The notes: generated by a model not told the origin, from the letters alone. Shown: positions 27,601 to 36,494, counted from the first letter of the stretch. The stretch: DNA of 64,000 nucleotides from Streptomyces graminofaciens (GCF_030294945.1 NZ_AP018448.1:8528501-8592500); one strand, 5' to 3'. Numbers and translations are program-made.

Positions 27601-28658
27601 AGACCTGTGTCCACTGCAACGGCCGTGGTGTGATCGTCCACATGGACCAGCCGTCCGCGGTCGGTGGCGGCGGAGGCGGTAAGCGCCGCAAGCGTGGGCG
27701 TGGCGGCGCCGAGCACGACCACGAGCATGTGGCGGAGGCCGTCGAGGCGGCCGAGGTCGTGGAGCCGCTGGAGGCCGTCGAGTCCGAGGCCGAGGTGGCC
27801 GCCGAGGTCGCCGAGCCGGTCGCGCTGCCCGGGCCGGAGTTCGAGCCGGACGAGGATCTGTACAGCAGCGTCGCCGAGGCGGAGGCCGCGGTCACGCGCG
27901 GCCGTTCGCGGCGCCGTGCGACCCGGCGGGCCTCGGCGCCCTCGGGTGCGCCCCGGCAGCGGGACACCGTGACCGTGGCCGATGTCGTCGAGGAGCGGGC
28001 ACCGAAGTCGCGGCAGGCCGCCGAGGCCGAGCCGGTCGCGGTGGAGGACCCGGTCGTGGAGGCGCCGGCGCCGAGCGAGCCCGTGGAGGAGGCCGCGCCC
28101 AAGGGGCGTACGCGTCGTCGTGCGACCCGGAAGGTGTCCGCTCCGGCGGGCGCGCCGGCCGAGGCCGAGGTGGCCGTGGTGACGGTGGCGGAGCCGGTGG
28201 CGGCGCCCGAGCCCGTCGCGGAGCCCGTCGCCGAGGCGGTTGCCGAGCCCGTGGCCGAGGTGGTCGCCGAGAGCGCCGCTCCGGCTCGTCCGCGGCGGCG
28301 TGCGGTGCGCAAGGCCACGGCACCGACCGCGTCCGAGGAGGCGGCCGTCGTGGTCGTTCCGTCGGCTGGGGCGGAGAGCCCGGCGGCCGAGGCTGAGGCT
28401 GAGGTTTCGGTCTCCGAGGAGGTCGCTGAGGTCGTTGAGGTCGCTGAGGCGCCCGCCAAGAAGGCCGCGCGGAAGACGGCCAAGAAGGCGACGGCGAAGA
28501 AGGCCGCGACGAAGAAGACCGTGGCGGCCAAGAAGACGGCTGCGAAGAAGGTCACGGCGAAGAAGGCCGCGACGAAGAAGACGGCGGCGAAGAAGACGAC
28601 GGCCGCGGCGGAGCAGGCTTCGCCGGCCACGGTCACGGCTTCCACCGACGAAGGCTGA
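24606..28658 (+). CDS. rne: ribonuclease E/G with long disordered arms
   Basis: 1350 residues, like the long Streptomyces RNase E. The catalytic core lies in the middle (about residues 600-1020): an S1 domain (TSYVGNVYLGKVQNVLPSME), the DNase-I-like catalytic site with IVVDVNTGKFTG and VVIDFIDM, and the zinc-link CVHCNGRG. Unlike E. coli, both sides carry disordered Ala/Glu/Val arms. Five Arg-rich units of the type RTRRRATRRASAPAG lie before the core (near residues 92, 147, 200, 253, 302) and three after it (near 1097, 1166, 1227), with extra poly-Arg blocks at about 395-530. The end is histone-H1-like, with repeated KKA/KKT. It processes rRNA and degrades mRNA. GGAG lies about 11 bases before ATG 24606. 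Confidence 0.94.
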   Translation: MLEPTEPTESAQGSEHNTPSDTLPPRRRRRAASRPAGPPTAEAEATAETVAPAIPAAQSEDLVTNEADEAVEVEETEEVVAEAPAPVEEAAPAGRTRRRATRRASAPAGAPKEAEAAEVVETVAPVAAAETVASAAEPAPVEEAAPAARTRRRATRRASAPAGAPKAAETVESTEAVEVAEAVVEAPAAEAAPVEEAAPAARTRRRATRRAAAPAGEPKAAEAVEEDVPVAEETAVPVEAAEVAEDVAEDAAPRRTRRRATRRVSAPAGEPESAAVAEEPVAEPAAPAVAAAPAVEDEEAAPRRARRRVATRKAAGGFSAPAAPVAEEAPARPARPAVAVFQAPVFTEPMFQTPERAAAQAAAEAEEATEVVEAPEAAQPARFGGYGEEETGGSRRRRRRRGEPAEAEPVAAAVTVDEVEETDEAEDIEETDESFEAEESAEGDEFGEEESTGSRRRRRRGGRRRRRGESAEAGEGEEFAAEQAAQDAEDAAEQAEEDAEDEADEREDAGGSGSSSSRRRRRRRRRAGDSGTEAEAASDDPERTVVKVREPRPKAEPSDEVQSIKGSTRLEAKKQRRREGREQGRRRVPIITEAEFLARREAVERVMVVRQSGERTQIGVLEDNVLVEHYVNKEQSTSYVGNVYLGKVQNVLPSMEAAFIDIGKGRNAVLYAGEVNFEALGMANGPRRIESALKSGQSVLVQVTKDPIGHKGARLTSQVSLPGRYLVYVPEGSMTGISRKLPDTERARLKTILKKIVPEDAGVIVRTAAEGASEDELRRDVERLQEQWEDIQKKAKSGNAPTLLYGEPDMTVRVVRDIFNEDFTKVIVSGDEAWETIHGYVSHVAPDLAERLSKWTSEVDVFATYRIDEQLAKALDRKVWLPSGGSLVIDKTEAMIVVDVNTGKFTGQGGNLEETVTRNNLEAAEEIVRQLRLRDLGGIVVIDFIDMVLESNRDLVLRRLLECLGRDRTKHQVAEVTSLGLVQMTRKRVGQGLLESFSETCVHCNGRGVIVHMDQPSAVGGGGGGKRRKRGRGGAEHDHEHVAEAVEAAEVVEPLEAVESEAEVAAEVAEPVALPGPEFEPDEDLYSSVAEAEAAVTRGRSRRRATRRASAPSGAPRQRDTVTVADVVEERAPKSRQAAEAEPVAVEDPVVEAPAPSEPVEEAAPKGRTRRRATRKVSAPAGAPAEAEVAVVTVAEPVAAPEPVAEPVAEAVAEPVAEVVAESAAPARPRRRAVRKATAPTASEEAAVVVVPSAGAESPAAEAEAEVSVSEEVAEVVEVAEAPAKKAARKTAKKATAKKAATKKTVAAKKTAAKKVTAKKAATKKTAAKKTTAAAEQASPATVTASTDEG

Positions 28659-28679
28659 CGGTTCGTCTGATTCAACTCG

Positions 28680-28716
28680 GTGCCCCTGCCCGGCGGTTTC
28701 CGTCGGGCAGGGGCAC
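28680..28716 (+). terminator. intrinsic terminator after rne
   Basis: Perfect 13-bp stem (28680-28692 with 28704-28716), loop of 11 bases, then TTGTGTTTT. Confidence 0.85.
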
Positions 28717-29009
28717 TTGTGTTTTCCGCCCCCGCCGCCCCTGCCCGTTCCCCATCCAGGGGGCCGCGCCCCCCGCCCCCCTGGATGGGTCTGTCGGGTG
28801 CGGGTTTGTGGGGGCTGGGCGCACGGTTCCCCGTGCCCCTTACGGGGCGTTGTGCGAGGGAATTCTCACGTTGGGCGGGGGAGTTGGTGGGGGATCGTCC
28901 GATTTCGCGTCCCGGTTTTGTCACGGAGGCCTCTTCTGGCGCTTGGAGGGCCCCAAAACGCCTGTAAAACTCACGTAGTCGTGATCGGGGAACCGGGGGA
29001 GGGGATCGC
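28717..29009. other. gene-free region with dispersed repeats
   Basis: No gene is supported. It contains an inverted repeat around 28753-28793 (atccaggggg with cccccctggat) and a copy of the dispersed Streptomyces palindrome at 28810-28848. The phospholipase-like gene begins at the right end with a strong ribosome site. Confidence 0.6.
28810..28848 (-). repeat. dispersed intergenic element, inverted copy
   Basis: ggttccccgtgcccctta is the reverse complement of the ggggcgcgggaacc-type element seen at 9393 and 32690, with a few substitutions. Confidence 0.55.
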
Positions 29010-30323
29010 ATGGCGCGCGTGCGCGTCAGGAGGGGGCGGCGGGCTGTGGCGCTCGCCACGGTCTTGTCGGCGGCAGGTGTGCAGAGCCTCATGTCCGTCG
29101 GCACCGCGACCGCCGACGACCCGCCCACCTGGACCGAAGGCCCGGTCTTCAACGACCCGTTGGACACGGACGAGCAGTACGCGATCCGGGATCGGCTCAT
29201 CGAGTTGACCGCAGCCGCGCTCCCCGGCTCCACCATCAAGGTCGCCGTCTACCACGTGTGGGAGGCGTCGGTCGTCAACGCGCTGGTCGCCGCCAAGAAC
29301 CGCGGTGTCAACGTCCAGGTGCTGCTGGACGAGTCGAGCGTCAGCGACCGGCCCACCAACACCTCGTACGACAGCCTGGCCGACGCGCTCGGCACGGACC
29401 GTACGAAGAGGTCGTACATAGCGACCTGCCCCGTCGACAAGTCCTGCCTCGGGGACCCGAAGTACGGGCAGTCGATCATGCACAACAAGTTCTGGCTGTT
29501 CTCGGCGGTCGAGGGGGCGACGAACGTCGTCGTGCAGACGACCTCCAACTCCACTCCCTCCGCGCACACCAGGTTCTTCAACGACGCGCTGCTGCTGCCC
29601 GACAACCCGACGATGTACGACGCCTACGCGGACTACTTCGACACGATGGCCGCCCGGGACTGGGCGAGCTGGGAGTACCGGACCGTCAGCAACGGGCTGT
29701 ACAAGGCGTACTTCTTCCCCCGGGCCGGGAGCACACGGGACACCGACACCGTGTACTCCGTGCTCAACAACGTGCAGTGCACGTACAAGGACAGCGCCGG
29801 CGTCACACAGAAGACCTGGGTGCGGGTCGCCATCTTCAAGATCACGCGGATGGCGATCGCGAGCAAGCTGGTCTCGCTGAGGAAGGCGGGCTGCAACGTC
29901 AGCATCGTGTACGCCGAGTCCGACAGCGCGAAGAGCTCGGGCGGGACGGCGGGGACGTGGGAGAAGATGCACACGTCCGGCGGGCCGACGGTGCGGTGCT
30001 ACAACGACGACCGGGACCCCGTGAACCCCGGTCAGAAGCTGACGACGCCGTACATCATCCACTCCAAGTACATCCTGGTGGACGGTATGTACGACGGGGT
30101 GCGCAACAAGGTCAGCTTCACCGGCTCCGGCAACTACACCGGGCCCGCGCTGCGCGAGAACGACGAGTCGATCGTCAAGGTCGACGACGACGCCGTGCAC
30201 GAGATGTACAAGGCCCACTTCAACAAGGTCATCGGAGTCGCGTACCCGGGCAAGGCGGACACCACGGACCTCTGCAAGGGTGTGAAGCCGCTGCCCGCGG
30301 ACGGTGAGAAGCCCGCCGCGTGA
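29010..30323 (+). CDS. secreted phospholipase D-like protein
   Basis: 437 residues with a twin-Arg-containing export signal (RRGRRAVALATVLSAAGVQS, cleavage near ATADD). Two PLD half-domains are visible: MHNKFWLFS (about residues 157-165) and IHSKYILVDG (about 349-358). The second is a full HxKx4D motif; the first has Ser in place of the Asp. Other PLD features are VAVYHVWEASVVNAL, the VNVQVLLDESS strand and the SGNYTGPAL stretch after the second motif. GGGGGAGGGG lies just before ATG 29010. It could be a phospholipase or a nuclease of the PLDc_2 type acting outside the cell; the substrate cannot be told. Confidence 0.85.
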   Translation: MARVRVRRGRRAVALATVLSAAGVQSLMSVGTATADDPPTWTEGPVFNDPLDTDEQYAIRDRLIELTAAALPGSTIKVAVYHVWEASVVNALVAAKNRGVNVQVLLDESSVSDRPTNTSYDSLADALGTDRTKRSYIATCPVDKSCLGDPKYGQSIMHNKFWLFSAVEGATNVVVQTTSNSTPSAHTRFFNDALLLPDNPTMYDAYADYFDTMAARDWASWEYRTVSNGLYKAYFFPRAGSTRDTDTVYSVLNNVQCTYKDSAGVTQKTWVRVAIFKITRMAIASKLVSLRKAGCNVSIVYAESDSAKSSGGTAGTWEKMHTSGGPTVRCYNDDRDPVNPGQKLTTPYIIHSKYILVDGMYDGVRNKVSFTGSGNYTGPALRENDESIVKVDDDAVHEMYKAHFNKVIGVAYPGKADTTDLCKGVKPLPADGEKPAA

Positions 30324-30380
30324 GCGGCCGGTGGGGCGGGCGGGGCTCGGTTTGACCCTTTCGGGGCACGCCCCGTAACC

Positions 30381-30409
30381 TTGACCGTCGGCGTGTCCGT
30401 AGGTAGAGA
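30381..30409 (+). promoter_or_regulatory. candidate promoter of rplU-rpmA
   Basis: TTGACC (30381-30386), 17-base spacer, TAGAGA (30404-30409). This leaves a leader of more than 110 bases containing the GC-rich inverted repeat at about 30437-30465, which could be an autoregulatory L21 leader. Confidence 0.5.
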
Positions 30410-30528
30410 CGCGTCACATCTCCGTAAACCTCATCCTTCCGGGCGCCGGGCGCCCCGGGAGAGGCCGTTCGCGTGTCGGGCGGCTGGACTGCGGGGGTGC
30501 CGTTCCCGAGCGAGAGAGTGAGATCCGC

Positions 30529-30849
30529 GTGTACGCCATCGTGCGCAGCGGTGGTCGCCAGCACAAGGTTGCTGTCGGCGACATCGTTGAGGTTGACAAG
30601 ATTTCCACTGCCAAGGTTGGCGACACGGTCGAGCTCTCGACCCTGCTCGTTGTCGACGGCGACGCTGTGACCAGCGACCCGTGGGTGCTGGCCGGCATCA
30701 AGGTCCAGGCCGAGGTCGTGGACCACCACAAGGGCGTCAAGATCGACATCCTTCGCTACAAGAACAAGACCGGCTACCGCCGTCGTCAGGGCCACCGCCA
30801 GCAGTACACGGCGATCAAGGTCACTGAGATCCCCGCGGCTGCGAAGTAA
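30529..30849 (+). CDS. rplU: 50S ribosomal protein L21
   Basis: 106 residues, standard length. [35 protein letters not shown] and the [20 protein letters not shown]-binding loop are diagnostic. GTG 30529 is preceded by a purine-rich stretch rather than a strong ribosome site. rpmA follows after 14 bases. Confidence 0.97.
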   Translation: MYAIVRSGGRQHKVAVGDIVEVDKISTAKVGDTVELSTLLVVDGDAVTSDPWVLAGIKVQAEVVDHHKGVKIDILRYKNKTGYRRRQGHRQQYTAIKVTEIPAAAK

Positions 30850-30863
30850 GGGACTGAGGAGAG

Positions 30864-31118
30864 ATGGCACACAAGAAGGGCGCATCGTCCACTCGGAACG
30901 GTCGCGACTCCAACGCTCAGCGGCTCGGCGTGAAGCGCTTCGGCGGTCAGGTCGTCAACGCCGGTGAGATCCTGGTCCGCCAGCGCGGCACCCACTTCCA
31001 CCCGGGTGCGGGCGTCGGCCGTGGCAAGGACGACACGCTGTTCGCGCTGAACGCCGGAGCGGTCGAGTTCGGCACCAGCCGTGGCCGCAAGGTCGTGAAC
31101 ATCGTTCCGGTCGGCTGA
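30864..31118 (+). CDS. rpmA: 50S ribosomal protein L27
   Basis: 84 residues starting [20 protein letters not shown], with the [20 protein letters not shown] core. The N-terminus starts directly with AHKKG, without the cleaved extension found in Firmicutes. GAGGAGAG precedes the ATG. L27 reaches the peptidyl-transferase centre. It is co-transcribed with rplU; obgE follows after 117 bases. Confidence 0.97.
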   Translation: MAHKKGASSTRNGRDSNAQRLGVKRFGGQVVNAGEILVRQRGTHFHPGAGVGRGKDDTLFALNAGAVEFGTSRGRKVVNIVPVG

Positions 31119-31235
31119 CCGGAAGTCTTTCGCGAGGCGGACCTCACTTCCCGGTCGGGAAGGCGGGTCCGCCTTTCGCGTGTTGGACCCAGAGCACATC
31201 CCTGTAGTACCCCGTAGTAACTGGAGGCACATCCC

Positions 31236-32672
31236 ATGACCACCTTCGTGGACCGCGTCGAACTGCATGTCGCCGCGGGTAGCGGAGGTCACGGCTGTGC
31301 CTCCGTCCACCGTGAGAAGTTCAAGCCGCTCGGCGGCCCCGACGGCGGCAACGGCGGGCGTGGCGGTGACGTCATCCTGATCGTCGACCAGTCCGTCACC
31401 ACGCTTCTCGACTACCACCACTCGCCGCACCGCAAGGCCACCAGCGGCAAGCCCGGCGAGGGCGGCAACCGCTCCGGGAAGGACGGCCAGGACCTGGTCC
31501 TGCCGGTCCCGGACGGCACCGTGGTGCTGGACAGGGCGGGCAACGTCCTCGCCGACCTCGTCGGCCACGGCACCTCGTTCGTCGCGGCGCAGGGCGGCCG
31601 CGGTGGCCTCGGCAACGCGGCGCTGGCCTCCGCCCGCCGCAAGGCGCCCGGTTTCGCGCTGCTCGGTGTGCCCGGGGATCTCCGGGACATCGTCCTGGAG
31701 TTGAAGACGGTCGCCGACGTGGCGCTGGTCGGATACCCGAGCGCGGGCAAGTCCTCGCTGATCTCGGTCCTGTCCGCCGCCAAGCCGAAGATCGCGGACT
31801 ACCCCTTCACGACGCTCGTCCCGAACCTGGGCGTGGTGACGGCGGGCGCGACGGTCTACACGATCGCCGACGTGCCCGGTCTCATCCCCGGCGCCAGCCA
31901 GGGCAAGGGCCTGGGCCTGGAATTCCTCCGTCACGTGGAGCGCTGCAGCGTCCTCGTGCACGTCCTCGACACGGCGACGCTCGAATCGGACCGTGACCCC
32001 CTCTCCGACCTCGACATCATCGAGGAGGAACTGAAGCAGTACGGCGGCCTCGACAACCGGCCCCGGATCGTCGTCCTCAACAAGATCGACGTACCCGACG
32101 GCAAGGACCTCGCCGAGATGGTGCGGCCGGACCTGGAGGCACGCGGCTACCGGGTCTTCGAGGTGTCCGCGGTGGCGCACACCGGTCTGAAGGAGCTGTC
32201 GTTCGGCCTCGCCGACCTGGTCGGCAAGGCGCGCGCCGCCAAGCCGAAGGAGGAGGCGACCCGGATCGTCATCCGGCCCAAGGCCGTGGACGACGCGGGC
32301 TTCACGGTCGTACAGGAGGAGGACGGTCTCTTCCGGGTGCGTGGCGAGAAGCCCGAGCGCTGGGTACGCCAGACCGACTTCAGCAACGACGAGGCCGTGG
32401 GTTACCTCGCCGACCGGCTCAACCGCCTCGGTGTCGAGGAGGCGTTGATGAAGGCGGGCGCCCGCTCCGGCGACGGCGTGGCCATCGGCCCCGAGGACAA
32501 CGCGGTCGTCTTCGACTGGGAGCCGACCGTGATGGCCGGCGCGGAGATGCTCGGCCGCCGTGGGGAGGACCACCGCTTCGAGGCGCCCCGACCGGCGGTA
32601 CAGCGCCGCCGGGACCGCCAGGCGGAGCTGGACGAGGTCCAGAAGGAGTACGACGACTTCGAGCCGTTCTAG
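31236..32672 (+). CDS. obgE: GTPase Obg/CgtA
   Basis: 478 residues. It is a ribosome-assembly and stress GTPase that influences Streptomyces differentiation. Domains: glycine-rich OBG fold ([34 protein letters not shown]), GTPase with G1 GYPSAGKSS (about residue 166), G3 [10 protein letters not shown]4 NKIDVPD and G5 SAVAHTG, then the OCT domain ([20 protein letters not shown]) and a charged tail ending YDDFEPF. GGAGG is seven to ten bases before ATG 31236. Confidence 0.97.
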   Translation: MTTFVDRVELHVAAGSGGHGCASVHREKFKPLGGPDGGNGGRGGDVILIVDQSVTTLLDYHHSPHRKATSGKPGEGGNRSGKDGQDLVLPVPDGTVVLDRAGNVLADLVGHGTSFVAAQGGRGGLGNAALASARRKAPGFALLGVPGDLRDIVLELKTVADVALVGYPSAGKSSLISVLSAAKPKIADYPFTTLVPNLGVVTAGATVYTIADVPGLIPGASQGKGLGLEFLRHVERCSVLVHVLDTATLESDRDPLSDLDIIEEELKQYGGLDNRPRIVVLNKIDVPDGKDLAEMVRPDLEARGYRVFEVSAVAHTGLKELSFGLADLVGKARAAKPKEEATRIVIRPKAVDDAGFTVVQEEDGLFRVRGEKPERWVRQTDFSNDEAVGYLADRLNRLGVEEALMKAGARSGDGVAIGPEDNAVVFDWEPTVMAGAEMLGRRGEDHRFEAPRPAVQRRRDRQAELDEVQKEYDDFEPF

Positions 32673-32689
32673 GGCCTGTCGGGCGTCCG

Positions 32690-32719
32690 TGAGGGGCGCG
32701 GGGAACTGCGCGACCAGCC
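32690..32719 (+). repeat. dispersed intergenic element, copy 3
   Basis: tgaggggcgcggggaactgc followed by gcgaccagcc is the best-preserved copy in the window of the Streptomyces intergenic element. A second shared segment (tcgcgcggcccggc) follows at 32785-32798, as it does near 9274. Confidence 0.65.
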
Positions 32720-32830
32720 GCGTACGACCGGCAGGCGCCCCCGAGCCATCGGGCGCCCGGCACCGCCGCTGACCGAAGGCAGGTCGCGCGGCCCGGCGCT
32801 CACGGGGGTGCCGCTACGCGAACAACATGA

Positions 32831-32865
32831 CGAAGGGCCCCGGAGGTGACCTCCGGGGCCCTTCG
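32831..32865. terminator. bidirectional terminator between obgE and the wall-polymer transferase gene
   Basis: Perfect 16-bp stem (32831-32846 with 32850-32865), three-base loop. It lies between convergent genes and can serve both. Confidence 0.85.
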
Positions 32866-32873
32866 CCTTCCTA

Positions 32874-34970
32874 CTACCTGCTCTCCGCGGAGCTGAACGC
32901 ATCCTCCGCGTCGCTCGGCTCGGCCTCCGACGGCTCGCCCGTCAGCTCGTCGGCCGCGCCCCGAGGTGAGGGGATCTCCGCCGCGAGGCGGGACTCCATC
33001 CGTACCCGGCGGTCGTCGGCCTTGGCGCACAGAGTCCTGACCGCCGCGTCGAAGCGGACGAGGGACGGCGGGTCGGACGGGCCGAGGAGGTGCTCCTTGA
33101 GATCGGCACGCGCCTGGGTGAAGTGGTCCTTCTCCGGGTTGCGGACCGCCTCCAGCAGGGCCGGGACCTCCGCGGCGGACGGGGTGAGCACGACACCCGC
33201 CGAGACCGTCGGGAAGCCCGTGCGGAACGCGGTCTCCGTCATGCCCGACGTGTTGGCGACGGCGTACGGCTTCTCGCTGGACAGCCAGTCGGAGACGACC
33301 GACGAGACATCGCTGATCAGCAGGTCCGCCTCGTTGAAGCAGGCGAAGATCGCGGGACGCGCCTCGGTGACGATCAGGTGCTCCCACTCGGGGAAGGACG
33401 CCCAGTACGCCTTCTCCCAGGCCAGCGTGGCCTCGGCGATGGCGGCCTCGCGGTCACCGCTCGGCGTGCCCTGGAGCAGCATCCGCTCCATCTCGTCCGC
33501 GCTGGAACGGAACGACGTCGACGTCAGCTTGTCCAAATCGGCCGTGCGGCGGGTCAGTTCGGCCGCCGCCTCGGCGCTCGGCCGGGCGCCCGACCGCTTG
33601 GTGTTGGCCTCGCGGATCATCGCCTTGATGCGCTCGTTGGCGACGCCCGCGCGCGGGTCGACCGAACCGGTCATCGGGTGCGGCTTGTAGAGGAGGCGCA
33701 CCTTCTCGTCGGCGAGCAGCCGCCGGACGATGTTCTCGCCGGCCAGGACCACCGAGGTGTTGCCCGGGTTGCCGTCCCAGCCCTCCCAGGTGGGGGCGTA
33801 CAGGACGGTCGTGAACGGGCGGGTCGGCGGACCGGCGTACGGACGGATCGGCGCGAGCTGCGGGCGGCCGACCTCGACGATGTCCTTGTCCTCGACGCCG
33901 ACCTCGGCGAGCGCGTACCGGTCGCGAGCGGCGGGACCGGCGACCCACACCTCGTCGTACGCCTTCGCGTACGGGTTGCAGGAGGACAGCTTGTCGCTCT
34001 CGCCGTGGTTGATGAAGGCGTGCTTGATCGTGGGGATGCGCAGGACCTGGGAGGTCTTCGCGGCGTTGGCCGGGTGCAGCATCATCTTCAGCGTCGAGTT
34101 CTCCAGGGAGAACATCGTCGAGACCTTCGGGAAGCAGATGACCGGCACGTCCGTGGCGTCGATCTTCTGCACCATGAAGCGCTCGCGCAGCACGATCAGC
34201 GGCTTCTCCAACTGGGAGAGCGTGGAGAGCCACATGTTCGCCTGGTACGCCGAGGACGTACCGCCGGAGAAGTACATGGCCGTCGTCGGCCGGTACTTCT
34301 CCAGCCAGCCGTCCAGCCACTCCATGACCTGCTGCTCGTTCTTGGCCCGCTTCTTCGGCAGCAGCCAGGAGGCCAGGTAGGCGGTGCCGGCGACCAGCAG
34401 CGTCAGGGAGGCGCCGAGGCCGATGCCGCCCCACGTGGCGTCCTGGGTGGCCGCGGTGACCAACAGACCGGTGGTGATCGGGACGGAGAACGTCAGCAGC
34501 CGGTGGGCCTGGCGGCGGGCCAGGATGCGCGGCGGGGCGGTGCTCAGGCGCAGTGCGGAGGCGTCGATGTTGCGCGTGACGATCGGCAGGGTCCGGCTGC
34601 GGCGCACCAGGACGGAGACGCCCTGGCAGGCGAAGTGCACCGCGTAGAAGACGCACAGGCCGATCAGCAGCGGCGCCTGCTCGCGCAGTGGGTCGATGCC
34701 GTCGATGCGCAGCAGCCCCACGAGGATCATCATGTCGCGCAGCAGCTGGCGTACCAGCGCGTCGAAGCGGACCTTGCCGAGCAGCGCGAGCAGCCCTGGG
34801 TCCCGGTACTGCAAGTACGTGTCCAGAGCGAGGCCCGCCGCGCTCGCGGCGACGAACACGGGAATGTTCGGCAGCAGCGCGGAGACGATCTGGGCCGTGA
34901 AGAGCGCGAACATCGCGAGCAGCGCGGAGAGCTGCGCGACGCGGCGGGGTACGAGGCCTGCGGAGGGCAC
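32874..34970 (-). CDS. membrane-anchored CDP-glycerol glycerophosphotransferase-like wall polymer transferase (PdtA-like)
   Basis: 698 residues from GTG 34968-34970, with GGAG about ten bases upstream. The N-terminal 190 residues hold six or so membrane helices (LSALLAMFALFTAQIVSALL, APLLIGLCVFYAVHFACQG, ITTGLLVTAATQ, LTLLVAGTAYLASWLL). The rest resembles TagB/TagF transferases: AFINHGESDKL (about 320), VLYAPTWEGWDG and LLYKPHPMTG (about 430), LLISDVSSVVSDWL. From memory the S. coelicolor gene at this place in the mre region was studied as pdtA and linked to an anionic spore-wall glycopolymer; I infer the same role. It is transcribed against obgE and divergently from proB. The acidic C-terminal tail is unusual for the family. 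Confidence 0.75.
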   Translation of the reverse strand: MPSAGLVPRRVAQLSALLAMFALFTAQIVSALLPNIPVFVAASAAGLALDTYLQYRDPGLLALLGKVRFDALVRQLLRDMMILVGLLRIDGIDPLREQAPLLIGLCVFYAVHFACQGVSVLVRRSRTLPIVTRNIDASALRLSTAPPRILARRQAHRLLTFSVPITTGLLVTAATQDATWGGIGLGASLTLLVAGTAYLASWLLPKKRAKNEQQVMEWLDGWLEKYRPTTAMYFSGGTSSAYQANMWLSTLSQLEKPLIVLRERFMVQKIDATDVPVICFPKVSTMFSLENSTLKMMLHPANAAKTSQVLRIPTIKHAFINHGESDKLSSCNPYAKAYDEVWVAGPAARDRYALAEVGVEDKDIVEVGRPQLAPIRPYAGPPTRPFTTVLYAPTWEGWDGNPGNTSVVLAGENIVRRLLADEKVRLLYKPHPMTGSVDPRAGVANERIKAMIREANTKRSGARPSAEAAAELTRRTADLDKLTSTSFRSSADEMERMLLQGTPSGDREAAIAEATLAWEKAYWASFPEWEHLIVTEARPAIFACFNEADLLISDVSSVVSDWLSSEKPYAVANTSGMTETAFRTGFPTVSAGVVLTPSAAEVPALLEAVRNPEKDHFTQARADLKEHLLGPSDPPSLVRFDAAVRTLCAKADDRRVRMESRLAAEIPSPRGAADELTGEPSEAEPSDAEDAFSSAESR

Positions 34971-35342
34971 GGGCGGGGCTCCTGCGGAGGGGTGCGACGG
35001 AAGGGAGAAAAGAGAGTAGTGGGAGCGGCCCGCCTCCGTACGCGCGCCCCCGGGCGCCTTCCGCCCCCGGGGCCCGGAATAAGGAAGGCCGATCCCTGAC
35101 CGTATGACCTAGGGCGCCCGGGGAGCAATCTTCCGTGGGGATAATCACCGGGAAACGGGCAAAGCGCTCGGAACTTCGGTGCTCTTCTCACCGTCTCCTC
35201 ATAAAGGCCGCATGTCGTTCACCCGGCCCGGGGAGCGACATCGCGCCGTCCGCCCAGCGAAATGGCGACGCGCCCGATCCGCATCCTCACGTAGATTGCG
35301 GAACGCACACACCGGACTCGTCGGAACAATTTGGGGATACGC
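34971..35342. other. divergent promoter region between the transferase gene and proB
   Basis: No gene is supported in these 370 bases. A proB -10 candidate TAGATT is at 35292-35297. The stretch 35140-35215 is less GC-rich than its surroundings. Confidence 0.5.
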
Positions 35343-36494
35343 GTGTCAGCGGCAAGGCAAGGCGTGGCGCAGGCTCACAGGGCGGGCGTGGCGGAAGCCC
35401 ACAGGATCGTCGTCAAGGTCGGGTCCTCGTCCCTCACCACCGCCTCCGGAGGCCTCGACGCGGACCGGGTGGACGCCCTCGTGGACGTCCTCGCCAAGAC
35501 CCGCAGCGGTGGTGAGAAGGAGGTCGTGCTGGTCTCGTCCGGCGCCATCGCCGCCGGCCTCGCCCCGCTGGGCCTGCGCCGCCGCCCCAAGGACCTCGCC
35601 CGGCAGCAGGCGGCCGCCAGCGTCGGCCAGGGCCTGCTCGTGGCCCGCTACACCGCCTCCTGCGCCCGCTACGGCATCCGCGTCGGCCAGGTGCTCCTCA
35701 CCTCCGACGACATGAGCCGCCGCGCCCACCACCGCAACGCCTCCCGCACCCTCGACAAACTCCTCGCGATGGGCGCCCTCCCGGTCGTCAACGAGAACGA
35801 CACGGTCGCCACGGACGAGATCCGCTTCGGCGACAACGACCGCCTCGCCGCCCTCGTCGCCCACCTCGTCCGCGCCGACCTGCTGGTCCTGCTCTCGGAC
35901 GTCGACGGCGTGTACGACGGCGACCCCAGCAAGCCCGGTACGTCACGCATAGCGGAAGTGCGCGGTCCCGAGGACCTCGCGCACGTCGAGATCGGCAGCG
36001 CCGGCAAGGCGGGCGTCGGCACCGGCGGCATGGTCACCAAGGTCGAGGCGGCCGCGATCGCCACCGGGGCGGGCATCCCCGTGGTGCTGACCAGCGCCGT
36101 CCACGCGGCCGACGCCCTCGCCGGCCGGGACACCGGCACGTACTTCCACCCCACGGGCAAGCGCTCCGCCGACCGGCTGCTCTGGCTCCAGCACGCCTCC
36201 ACCCCCCAGGGCTCGCTCACCCTCGACGACGGTGCCGTGCGCGCGGTCGTCGAGCGCCGCAAGTCGCTGCTGCCGGCCGGAATCGCGGCGGTCGAGGGCG
36301 ACTTCGTCGCGGGCGACCCGGTCGAGCTGCGGGACGGCACGGGCCGGGCGGTGGCGCGCGGGCTGGTGAACTTCGACGCCAAGGAGATCCCCCAGCTGCT
36401 CGGGCGCTCGACGCGGGAACTGGCGCGCGAGCTGGGTCCCGCGTACGAACGAGAGGTCGTACACAGGGACGATCTGGTCCTCCTGCACCCCTGA
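35343..36494 (+). CDS. proB: glutamate 5-kinase
   Basis: 383 residues from GTG 35343, picked because GGGGA lies six bases upstream; a TTG at 35331 is also in frame. It phosphorylates glutamate in the first step of proline synthesis. The kinase domain shows IVVKVGSSSLT, VVLVSSGAIAAG, NENDTVATDEIRFGDND, LLSDVDGVYDGDP and GTGGMVTKVEAA. A C-terminal PUA domain (residues about 280-365) includes GDFVAGDPVELRD and RGLVNFDAKEIPQLLG. proA follows at 37279 after one small gene. Confidence 0.96.
   Translation: MSAARQGVAQAHRAGVAEAHRIVVKVGSSSLTTASGGLDADRVDALVDVLAKTRSGGEKEVVLVSSGAIAAGLAPLGLRRRPKDLARQQAAASVGQGLLVARYTASCARYGIRVGQVLLTSDDMSRRAHHRNASRTLDKLLAMGALPVVNENDTVATDEIRFGDNDRLAALVAHLVRADLLVLLSDVDGVYDGDPSKPGTSRIAEVRGPEDLAHVEIGSAGKAGVGTGGMVTKVEAAAIATGAGIPVVLTSAVHAADALAGRDTGTYFHPTGKRSADRLLWLQHASTPQGSLTLDDGAVRAVVERRKSLLPAGIAAVEGDFVAGDPVELRDGTGRAVARGLVNFDAKEIPQLLGRSTRELARELGPAYEREVVHRDDLVLLHP

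Noticed and set aside
24546..27728. A 1060-codon minus-strand open frame opposite rne
   Set aside because: Antisense artefact of GC-rich codon bias; Gly/Leu/Arg low complexity with no start signal.
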